Part shown: one piece after another, positions 57,005 to 64,000 of the stretch | Layout: every line of letters starts with the position of its first letter | Numbering within the stretch: the stretch's first letter is position 1 | Source of the DNA: Bacillus sp. B15-48 | Lineage (GTDB): Bacteria; Bacillota; Bacilli; Bacillales; Cytobacillaceae | Assembly: GCF_016879755.1 (NCBI RefSeq) | Contig: NZ_WOFU01000002.1 | Coordinates: forward strand, 802,024 to 866,023 | DNA: 64,000 nucleotides | Reading direction: 5' to 3' | Notes under the pieces: model-generated | What the model saw: the letters and a program-made list of their open reading frames with translations, nothing else | What the model was told of the DNA's origin: nothing | Databases searched by the model: none | Position numbers and translations under genes: made by a program

Positions 57005-59872
57005 ATGAATGAAAATAAACGTGGATGGAAACATCATCTGTCCACATTGAAGACCTTTTTAACACATAAACGAACACTTAAAAGTGCAAGAATCACCTAT
57101 AATGTCGTTTGGAACTTAATTTTGTTATTTTTAATTATTGGAGTAATCGGCGCAGGTTTTGCAGGTGGCGCTTTTGCAGGTTATTTCGCTTCACTCGTAA
57201 AGGATGAACCAATCCGCTCATATGAACAAATGGAAAAAGATATTTATAATTATGAAGAAACTTCAGATTTATACTTTGACAATAATGTTTATCTAGGGAA
57301 ACTGAGAACGGATTTATATCGTGAGGAAGTCAAGTTAGAAGATGTTTCACAATCCTTAATCGATGCTGTCATCGCGACTGAAGACGAGTATTTTTATGAG
57401 CATGAGGGAGTCGTTCCAAAAGCCATTTTACGGGCATTGTTTCAAGAAGTGACGAACTCGGCTACTCAATCTGGCGGCAGTACGTTAACACAACAGCTTA
57501 TTAAAAATCAAATCTTAACAAATGAAGTCTCATTTGAACGGAAAGCGAAGGAAATTCTCCTCGCACTTCGACTTGAAAAGTTTTTTGATAAAGAGGAGAT
57601 TCTAGAAGCCTATTTAAACGTCTCTACATTTGGTCGAAATGCTTCTGGAGATAATATTGCCGGAGTCAAAGCAGCGGCGCAAGGAATCTTTGGCGTCGAT
57701 GTAAAAGATTTATCATTACCGCAAGCAGCATTCATTGCTGGATTACCACAAAGTCCTTTTGGTTATACTCCATTTAGCAGTGACAAAGGGAAGCTGAAAG
57801 CAAATCTTGAACCGGGAATCAACCGAATGAAAACCGTGTTATCAAGAATGCACAACAGGGGAGTAATAACCGAAGAGGAATACAACGAGGCAATTAATTA
57901 TGATATAACGAAAGATTTTATTGAAGATGCCGGTAATGGACATACCATTGATGAATATCCATATCTCACTTTTGAAATTGAAAAACGTGCAGTGGAAATT
58001 CTTGCAAAGATTTTAGCTGAGAACAGTGGCTATGAACAGGAAGATTTAGAGGCCGATAAAAACTTAAGGGCAGAGTTTTTAGCTTTAGCAGACCGCGATC
58101 TTCGTCAAAACGGCTATAGTGTTCATACGACGATCAATAAAGATATATACGATCGCATGCAAGAGGTCGCTAAGAATTTTCCTTATTACGGAAATGATAA
58201 ACCACAACAAAAGACTAATCCTGAAACTGGCGAAATAGAAACCGTCATGGAGCCAGTTGAAGTTGGCGCCATCCTAATTGAAAATAAAACCGGGAAAATT
58301 ATCAGTTTTGTCGGTGGCCGTGACTTTAATCGTGAACAGACAAATCACGCAACAGTCGCTAAAAGACAAAATGGATCGACAATGAAACCATTGCTCGTCT
58401 ATGCACCGGCAATGGAACTTGGAGCCTTCCAACCTGGGAGTGTCCTCCCTGACGTCGAAGTTTACTTGAATGGTTCTAGTCGAGCTTGGCCGAATAACTA
58501 TGACAGAAGATACAGCGGGTTGACCTCTGTTCGATATGCATTAACGAGATCTTACAATGTGCCAGCTGTACTCGCTTATAAAAACATCATTCACCAAAGA
58601 CCTACATCCTATCTCGAAAAAATGGGATTTACATCCTTAACAGAAGATGACCATGTTAACTTGTCTGCAGCGCTTGGATCTATTGGCGGTGTGACAGTAG
58701 AAGAAAATGTAAATGCTTTTGGTACATTTGCCAATAGCGGTAAATTCATTGATGCGTATTTAATTGATAAAATTAACGATAAGGACGGCAATGTTATTTA
58801 TCAACATAAAATTGAACCTGTTGAAGTTTTTAGCCCACAAACAGCTTATTTAACGTTTGATATGATGCGTGATGTCATCAATCGTGGTACAGCAGCCTCG
58901 TTAAATAATCGTCTCAAGTTCAGATCAGATTGGGCAGGAAAAACAGGAACTGGACATAATTATTATGATTCATGGTTTGTAGCAACGAACCCGAACGTAA
59001 CTTTTGGTGTTTGGAATGGTTATGATACGTTAAAACCACTTGAACGAAATTACAAAGGGCTAACCTATGGGACAAGAAATGTTTATTTATGGGCTGATTT
59101 AATGAATGCTGCGTATGATGTTGCTCCCAAACTTGTCGACCCACCAAATCGCATTGAAATGCCCGGTGGAATCGTCAGAAGATCTTATTGTGGTGCATCC
59201 GGTTTACTCCCATCACAAGCATGTGCGGATGCTGGACTTGTTCGTACCGACATTTACAATTCAAAATTCGTACCAACAAAAGTCGATGATACCCTTTCTT
59301 CGAATCGATTTGTAACGATTGGTGATAAACGTTATTTCGCACATGAGTCAACGCCATCTGAATTTGTCGAATTCGGAGGAGTCACTCTTGACCCAACCTA
59401 TATGGAAAGCTTGATCGGGCATAAGATTCGAAACACATCACAGCTTATTCCACAGCAAGAAGCTTGGTCTAACCTCCTTGTAGCAAATTCACAGCTTGCT
59501 GAAAATGGTCGTGTACCTGCTACCATCGAACTTAGGGCAAATGGCAATACATTAACATGGGGACAACATCCGGAAAATGATGTAATTGGCTACCGTATCT
59601 ATCATAATGGCAGGAGAGTTAGCAGCATTAAAGCAGGTACGAATCTATCCTTTACAGCTGGAAACGGCTCGTATTACGTGACTGCCGTTGACATCGCGGG
59701 GCAAGAATCAGCTCCTTCTAATCTCATCAATATTGGTGAAGAAAAGCCGCAGGAACCAGAAACGACGAAGCCACCAAAAGAACCAGAAGAAACACCTGAA
59801 AACCCTAATCCTCCAGTTGCGCCTGAAGCACCACCAGCAGAGGAGCCCCCAACTTCAAATACTGAAGAGTAA
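57005..59872 (+). CDS. Class A penicillin-binding protein (PBP1A type)
   Basis: A bifunctional peptidoglycan synthase of 955 residues: cytoplasmic tail, one membrane helix (about residues 34-60), a GT51 glycosyltransferase domain with ATEDEYFYEHEG and GGSTLTQQLIKN, and a transpeptidase domain with the active serine in STMK near residue 460, SYN in RSYNVPAV and KTG in AGKTGTGHN near 648. The tail has a fibronectin type III-like domain (about 838-905) and a proline/glutamate-rich end, as in PonA-like proteins. Which B. subtilis PBP it matches is unclear. ggggg precedes the ATG. Confidence 0.93.
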   Translation: MNENKRGWKHHLSTLKTFLTHKRTLKSARITYNVVWNLILLFLIIGVIGAGFAGGAFAGYFASLVKDEPIRSYEQMEKDIYNYEETSDLYFDNNVYLGKLRTDLYREEVKLEDVSQSLIDAVIATEDEYFYEHEGVVPKAILRALFQEVTNSATQSGGSTLTQQLIKNQILTNEVSFERKAKEILLALRLEKFFDKEEILEAYLNVSTFGRNASGDNIAGVKAAAQGIFGVDVKDLSLPQAAFIAGLPQSPFGYTPFSSDKGKLKANLEPGINRMKTVLSRMHNRGVITEEEYNEAINYDITKDFIEDAGNGHTIDEYPYLTFEIEKRAVEILAKILAENSGYEQEDLEADKNLRAEFLALADRDLRQNGYSVHTTINKDIYDRMQEVAKNFPYYGNDKPQQKTNPETGEIETVMEPVEVGAILIENKTGKIISFVGGRDFNREQTNHATVAKRQNGSTMKPLLVYAPAMELGAFQPGSVLPDVEVYLNGSSRAWPNNYDRRYSGLTSVRYALTRSYNVPAVLAYKNIIHQRPTSYLEKMGFTSLTEDDHVNLSAALGSIGGVTVEENVNAFGTFANSGKFIDAYLIDKINDKDGNVIYQHKIEPVEVFSPQTAYLTFDMMRDVINRGTAASLNNRLKFRSDWAGKTGTGHNYYDSWFVATNPNVTFGVWNGYDTLKPLERNYKGLTYGTRNVYLWADLMNAAYDVAPKLVDPPNRIEMPGGIVRRSYCGASGLLPSQACADAGLVRTDIYNSKFVPTKVDDTLSSNRFVTIGDKRYFAHESTPSEFVEFGGVTLDPTYMESLIGHKIRNTSQLIPQQEAWSNLLVANSQLAENGRVPATIELRANGNTLTWGQHPENDVIGYRIYHNGRRVSSIKAGTNLSFTAGNGSYYVTAVDIAGQESAPSNLINIGEEKPQEPETTKPPKEPEETPENPNPPVAPEAPPAEEPPTSNTEE

Positions 59873-59875
59873 AGG

Positions 59876-59912
59876 CAAAACAACCGTGCAAATTTGCACG
59901 GTTGTTTATTTT
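59876..59912. terminator. Bidirectional terminator between PBP and acsA
   Basis: AACAACCGTGCAAA and TTTGCACGGTTGTT form a near-perfect stem directly after the PBP stop and before the convergent acsA stop; T-rich on both sides. Confidence 0.9.
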
Positions 59913-59925
59913 CCCTCATACTTAA

Positions 59926-61644
59926 TTAATCTTCCATTGTAGATAAATCACCTGTCGGTAAATCTAGTTCCCACGCTTTTAACACGCGTCGCATAATTTT
60001 TCCACTACGAGTTTTGGGAAGTTTATCACGAAAATCTATTTCTCTTGGTGCAGCATGGGCTGCTAAACCTTGTTTTACAAACTGTCGAATCTCTTCTTTT
60101 AATTCATCTGTTTGTTCATATCCTTCTCTCAAGGCAATGAATGCTTTAATTATCTCTCCCCTAACTGGGTCTGGTTTCCCGATTACACCCGCTTCTGCAA
60201 CAGCTGGATGTTCAACAAGTTTGCTTTCAACTTCAAAAGGTCCGACACGTTCGCCGGATGTCATAATGACATCATCAATACGCCCTTGGAACCAGAAATA
60301 TCCATCTTCATCCATATAAGCTGAATCGCCTGAAACATACCAATCTCCTGGCATGAAATACGATTCATATTTTTGCTGATTGTTCCAAATCGTATTCATC
60401 ATCGAAGGCCAGCCTTTTTTTATTGCTAAATTCCCCATCCGATATGGAGGAAGCTCTTCACCACGATCATCGACAATTGCTACTTGCACACCAGGAATTG
60501 GTTTTCCCATAGAACCTGGCTTAATTTCCATACAAGGAAAATTACAAATGAGCTGCGCACCAGTTTCCGTCATCCACCAAGTATCATGAATGCGTAAATT
60601 AAATACCTTCATCCCCCACCGGACAACTTCTGGATTCAATGGTTCTCCTACACTCAATATATGGCGCAGACTGCTTAGGTTGAATTTCTTAATCACTTCG
60701 TCCCCAGCACCCATTAACATACGGAATGCTGTCGGTGCACTATACCATACTGTAACACCATATTCTTCGATCATTTTATACCATGATTCAGGACTAAAAC
60801 GTCCTCCGATAATCACATTGGATGTTCCTGTTAACCATGGGCCAAAAATCCCGTAAGCCGTTCCTGTTACCCATCCTGGATCTGCTGTACACCAATAAAC
60901 ATCTTCCTCCTGGAGATCAAGTACCCATTTGGCCGTTTGATATTGCTGAACCATGACATTATGGACGTGAAGGACTCCCTTCGGATTTCCAGTCGAACCA
61001 GATGTGTAGTGTAAAATTAACCCATCATTACGATCTACCCATTCAATCTCAAGTGATTTACTTGCCTCTGCCATCTTAGCATTAAAATCTAACACTTTAT
61101 CCGTTTCTTCTATATTGTTTCCAACAAGAAAAATATGTTTTAAATCTGGCAACTCATCTACTGGGATCCTAGGTAATAGTTCTGGAACTGTTATAATGAC
61201 TTTTGCGCCACTGTCTTGCAAACGATCACGAACAGCTCCTTCCATAAACGCCTCAAACAACGGTCCGACAATGGCCCCTAGCTTAGTCGCCCCTAAGACG
61301 CTAAAATACAACTCCGGGGAGCGTGGCATAAAGATGAATACTCTATCTCCCTTTTTAACATTCCCATATGTTTTAAGTACATTTCCTGCTTGGTTTGAAT
61401 ACTCCTTCATTTCATTAAAGGTGTATCTTTCTTTACGGGCTGCATCTTGATAGTACAAGGCAACTTTATTTTTACGGAAACCTTCTGTATGGCGATCGAT
61501 TGCCTCGTAAGCCATATTCACCTTCCCTGTTTCATACCAGGAGAAATGTTTCTCAGTTTCCTGCCAATTAAAATCTTTGTATACTTCATCATAGTTTTTC
61601 AGATTATGCTTTCCTTGAATAGATGGTAGCGCTTGCACACTCAT
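59926..61644 (-). CDS. acsA: Acetyl-CoA synthetase
   Basis: AcsA makes acetyl-CoA from acetate and ATP. The 572-residue ANL ligase shows LHYTSGSTGNPKGVLHVHN near residue 215, DTWWMTETG, YVSGDSAYMDEDGYFWFQGRIDDVI and the C-terminal catalytic lysine in PKTRSGKIMRRVL. That lysine is the target of AcuA acetylation, and acuABC lies divergently upstream. A sigma-A promoter and a cre inside the first codons are visible, the arrangement that gives CcpA repression in B. subtilis. Confidence 0.97.
   Translation of the reverse strand: MSVQALPSIQGKHNLKNYDEVYKDFNWQETEKHFSWYETGKVNMAYEAIDRHTEGFRKNKVALYYQDAARKERYTFNEMKEYSNQAGNVLKTYGNVKKGDRVFIFMPRSPELYFSVLGATKLGAIVGPLFEAFMEGAVRDRLQDSGAKVIITVPELLPRIPVDELPDLKHIFLVGNNIEETDKVLDFNAKMAEASKSLEIEWVDRNDGLILHYTSGSTGNPKGVLHVHNVMVQQYQTAKWVLDLQEEDVYWCTADPGWVTGTAYGIFGPWLTGTSNVIIGGRFSPESWYKMIEEYGVTVWYSAPTAFRMLMGAGDEVIKKFNLSSLRHILSVGEPLNPEVVRWGMKVFNLRIHDTWWMTETGAQLICNFPCMEIKPGSMGKPIPGVQVAIVDDRGEELPPYRMGNLAIKKGWPSMMNTIWNNQQKYESYFMPGDWYVSGDSAYMDEDGYFWFQGRIDDVIMTSGERVGPFEVESKLVEHPAVAEAGVIGKPDPVRGEIIKAFIALREGYEQTDELKEEIRQFVKQGLAAHAAPREIDFRDKLPKTRSGKIMRRVLKAWELDLPTGDLSTMED
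61624..61637 (-). promoter_or_regulatory. cre site (CcpA) at the start of acsA
   Basis: The reverse strand reads TGCAAGCGCTACCA, a full match to TGNNANCGNTNNCA, inside codons 3-7 of acsA. Its centre is about 44 bases after the predicted start point, matching the +44.5 position I recall for the B. subtilis acsA cre. Confidence 0.82.
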
Positions 61645-61681
61645 TGATCCATCCCCCTTTGCTTCGATTTGTTTAATGTTT

Positions 61682-61710
61682 ATTATAATATAGATAAAGT
61701 ATTTTCACAA
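61682..61710 (-). promoter_or_regulatory. Sigma-A promoter of acsA
   Basis: On the reverse strand TTGTGA (61705-61710) and consensus TATAAT (61682-61687) are 17 bases apart, predicting a start near 61675, about 31 bases before the acsA start codon. Confidence 0.78.
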
Positions 61711-61816
61711 TTTTAAAATTATTTACACTAAACATTTTTTATGTTTCATCTTTGTAACTTAGCTGTTGAAAAGACTGAAAATTTTATTAAAATGCTTTAT
61801 CACTTATATTTTCATG

Positions 61817-61822
61817 TATAAT
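61817..61822 (+). promoter_or_regulatory. -10 element for acuABC
   Basis: A consensus TATAAT, preceded by TG one base away (ATGTATAAT), lies 30 bases before acuA. The -35 region is poor, which may indicate an extended -10 promoter. Confidence 0.5.
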
Positions 61823-61851
61823 AGAGAGGACTATTTCAAGGTGGTGAATCA

Positions 61852-62484
61852 ATGGAACATAGAAAACAATACCATTCCAAAGAATTAGAAACAAACCATG
61901 GAGTTCTAATAATAGAGGGTCCAATTCCACCGGAACAACTTGAAAAGCTAGAGTTCCACCATGACTTAGTAGCATTTCGGACACCGGAGAAACAACACAG
62001 AGCGCTAATTGAGATTGCAGCGCTTCCTGAAGGTCGAATAATTATTGCCAGACATGAACAGGTTATCGTTGGATATGTCACCTATCTCTATCCAGATCCA
62101 CTTGAACGGTGGTCTGAAGCAGGTATGGATAATTTGATTGAACTTGGAGCGATTGAGGTTATCCCGAAGTTTCGTGGTGCTCATGTTGGGAAAAATCTCT
62201 TAATTATATCGATGATGGACGAAGCTGTGGAAGATTTCATCATCATTACAACGGAATATTACTGGCATTGGGACTTGAAAAATACCGGGTTAAACGTTTG
62301 GGACTATCGTAAAGTTTTAGAAAAAATGATGAGTGTTGGAGGTCTCGTATGGTATGCGACCGACGATCCTGAAATATGTTCCCATCCCGCAAACTGTCTA
62401 ATGGTACGCATTGGAAAACGAGTCAGTTTAGAATCAATTGAGAAGTTTGACCGAATACGTTTTATGAACCGGTTTATGTACTAA
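61852..62484 (+). CDS. acuA: Protein acetyltransferase AcuA
   Basis: AcuA inactivates acetyl-CoA synthetase by acetylating its catalytic lysine. The 210-residue protein has a GNAT fold with the acetyl-CoA binding region IEVIPKFRGAHVGKNLL near residue 100. Its placement opposite acsA and at the head of acuABC matches B. subtilis. ggtggtga precedes the ATG. AcuA and AcuC balance the acetylation state of AcsA. Confidence 0.95.
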   Translation: MEHRKQYHSKELETNHGVLIIEGPIPPEQLEKLEFHHDLVAFRTPEKQHRALIEIAALPEGRIIIARHEQVIVGYVTYLYPDPLERWSEAGMDNLIELGAIEVIPKFRGAHVGKNLLIISMMDEAVEDFIIITTEYYWHWDLKNTGLNVWDYRKVLEKMMSVGGLVWYATDDPEICSHPANCLMVRIGKRVSLESIEKFDRIRFMNRFMY

Positions 62485-62520
62485 CGTATAGGAACTCATG
62501 TTACGAGGAGGATTTCTACT

Positions 62521-63168
62521 GTGATTGTAGAAGAGATTATGAAAACGAACTTATCCACTCTGGATAAGCACAATACGATTGCTGAGGCATGTCAAGTATT
62601 AGAAAAGAATCGGATTAGACATTTACCAATAGTTGATGAACACGATAGGCTTATCGGTTTAGTCTCCGATCGGGATCTCAGAGACGCACTTCCATCTAGA
62701 TTCCTTAATAATCCAAATGACGAAATTTTAAAAAAACCACTAGAACATATTATGACAACGAATGTCATTACCTGTCATCCACTTGATTTCGTAGAAGAAA
62801 TAGCTGCGCTTTTTTACGAGCATCATATCGGTTGCCTCCCAGTAACTAAAGATCAAAAAATTGTTGGGATCATCACTGAAACTGATTTACTTCATGCACT
62901 AGTCGCACTAATGGGTGCGGACCAACCGGGTTCGCAAATAGAAGTAAAGGTAGCAAATAAAGATGGAATGCTTAACCGTGTGGCCTCAATCATAAGTGCC
63001 AGAAAGGCCAATATATCTAGTGTTCTAGTCTATCCTTACAAGCAGGATGACAATTATAAGATTCTTGTGTTCAGGGTTCAAACAATGAACCCCATTAATA
63101 TTATCACTGATTTGAAGACGGCTGGATTTGACGTTCTTTGGCCTAATATGCCAGGTGTTTCATCATGA
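62521..63168 (+). CDS. acuB: AcuB, CBS-ACT domain protein
   Basis: A 215-residue protein with two N-terminal CBS repeats (about residues 1-60 and 75-130) and a C-terminal ACT-like domain (about 140-210). In B. subtilis acuB lies between acuA and acuC; its exact function is unknown, but CBS and ACT domains suggest sensing of nucleotides or small ligands. The start is GTG with acgaggagg upstream. Its stop overlaps the acuC start (ATGA). Confidence 0.93.
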   Translation: MIVEEIMKTNLSTLDKHNTIAEACQVLEKNRIRHLPIVDEHDRLIGLVSDRDLRDALPSRFLNNPNDEILKKPLEHIMTTNVITCHPLDFVEEIAALFYEHHIGCLPVTKDQKIVGIITETDLLHALVALMGADQPGSQIEVKVANKDGMLNRVASIISARKANISSVLVYPYKQDDNYKILVFRVQTMNPINIITDLKTAGFDVLWPNMPGVSS

Positions 63169-64000
63169 CAAAGCGTTCTGTTTTCGTCTATTCAGAAGAA
63201 TTGCTTAAATATAAATTCAATAGCCACCATCCTTTCAACCAACAGCGACTAAAACTTACCATTGATTTGCTAAGGAGAATAGGCGCCATTTCTGATCATG
63301 ATATTATCCCACCACGTACCGCCACCGAAGAAGAACTTCTTTTAATTCATAGTCCAGAATATATCAATGCTGTTAAAAAAGCTGGACATGGCCAGCTTTC
63401 GGAAGAGTTAGCAGAAAGCTTTGGTCTAGCGACCGATGACACGCCAATTTTCACAAATATGCATGAAGCAAGTTCCTTGCTTGTAGGTGGAACATTAACC
63501 GCAGTTGATCAAGTAATGTCTGGAAAAGCTGACCACGCTCTCCATTTAGGAGGCGGACTTCATCACGGCTTTAGAGGAAAAGCATCTGGTTTTTGTATTT
63601 ATAATGATAGCTCCGTTGCAATTAAATATTTACAAGAAAAATATAAAGCCAGAGTTCTCTATGTTGATACAGATGCTCATCATGGAGACGGAGTACAATG
63701 GTCTTTTTATGATGACCCAAATGTTTGTACGTTATCGATACATGAAACTGGAAGGTATTTATTTCCCGGTACAGGTAATGTAAACGAACGTGGTCAAGGG
63801 AAAGGATATGGCTTTTCATTTAATATTCCTGTTGATGCTTTCACAGAGGACGAATCATGGTTATTTGCTTATACGACCGCACTGACTGAAGTGGCTGAAT
63901 TTTTTAAACCGGACGTGATATTAACGCAAAATGGTGCTGATGCCCATTACTATGACCCACTTACTCATTTATCCGCAACAATGAAAATATACCGTGAAAT
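63165..64000 (+). CDS. acuC: Protein deacetylase AcuC, partial
   Basis: AcuC is a class I-type histone deacetylase homologue that reactivates acetylated AcsA. The visible 278 codons, cut by the window end, show the family start [20 protein letters not shown], the catalytic HH in [11 protein letters not shown] near residue 134, and zinc ligands in [11 protein letters not shown] and [12 protein letters not shown]. It overlaps acuB by four bases, so it is translationally coupled to it. Confidence 0.96.
   Translation, partial: MTKRSVFVYSEELLKYKFNSHHPFNQQRLKLTIDLLRRIGAISDHDIIPPRTATEEELLLIHSPEYINAVKKAGHGQLSEELAESFGLATDDTPIFTNMHEASSLLVGGTLTAVDQVMSGKADHALHLGGGLHHGFRGKASGFCIYNDSSVAIKYLQEKYKARVLYVDTDAHHGDGVQWSFYDDPNVCTLSIHETGRYLFPGTGNVNERGQGKGYGFSFNIPVDAFTEDESWLFAYTTALTEVAEFFKPDVILTQNGADAHYYDPLTHLSATMKIYRE

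Noticed and set aside
59674-59919. A glycine-rich frame antisense to the PBP C-terminus
   Set aside because: It is the complement of the proline-rich tail and so an expected shadow.

Overview
The window reads as chromosomal DNA of a low-GC, endospore-forming member of the Bacillaceae. Evidence for this includes an alpha/beta-type SASP gene (sspA), sporulation genes of the ytrH/ytrI, ytfJ and ytvI type, refZ, a tyrosine T-box leader, cre-type CcpA sites, strong GGAGG ribosome sites and frequent TTG/GTG starts. Much of the gene order (ytwI-ytvI-fxsA-pyk-pfkA-accA-accD-malic enzyme-dnaE-ytrH-ytrI-nrnA-ytpI-ytoI ... argH-argG-moaB-ackA-ytxK-tpx-ytfJ-ytfI-yteJ-sppA-nadK2-ytcI-sspA-thiI-nifS-ezrA-hisJ-refZ-rpsD ... 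tyrS ... acsA/acuABC) follows the Bacillus subtilis backbone. I cannot name the species from sequence alone.

Layout. Positions 1-9.1 kb hold membrane proteins and a leftward central-carbon block: malic enzyme, a FadR-type GntR regulator, acetyl-CoA carboxylase accDA, pfkA and pyk. Two near-identical AGTGGYCAGACCAC palindromes, upstream of malic enzyme and of accD, look like operators for that regulator. Positions 9.1-18.7 kb hold dnaE, sporulation genes ytrHI, nrnA, the SpxR/YtoI regulator, YtkL and an M24 peptidase. Positions 18.7-29 kb hold deoC, manganese pyrophosphatase, alanine dehydrogenase, a universal stress protein, argGH behind probable ARG boxes, moaB, an EcsC protein and acetate kinase with a cre about 56 bp upstream of its predicted start point. 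Positions 29-45 kb hold housekeeping and sporulation genes ending at rpsD with its probable autoregulatory leader.

Positions 45.1-55.3 kb separate rpsD from tyrS and look like an accessory insertion. It contains a membrane-anchored serine hydrolase, a CPBP-family membrane protein, and a leftward catechol meta-cleavage cluster: catechol 2,3-dioxygenase, a 2Fe-2S ferredoxin, a GlcG/HbpS-like protein, DmpE, DmpF, DmpG, DmpH and DmpD homologues. This set would convert catechol through 2-hydroxymuconic semialdehyde to pyruvate and acetyl-CoA by the hydrolytic branch. The dehydrogenase (DmpC) and tautomerase (DmpI) needed to feed DmpH are not in the window. A consensus cre lies between the dioxygenase and ferredoxin genes, suggesting glucose repression of ring cleavage.

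Positions 55.3-64 kb return to the backbone: tyrS with its T-box, a class A penicillin-binding protein, acsA with a cre at about +44, and the divergent acuABC operon, cut off in acuC by the window edge. No tRNA, rRNA, CRISPR array, transposase or phage gene was seen. The most unusual points are the probable local FadR circuit, the catabolite-controlled catechol island with a tiny coupled ORF before dmpE, a NAD kinase 2 whose GGDG signature reads GGND, and two families of intergenic repeats.
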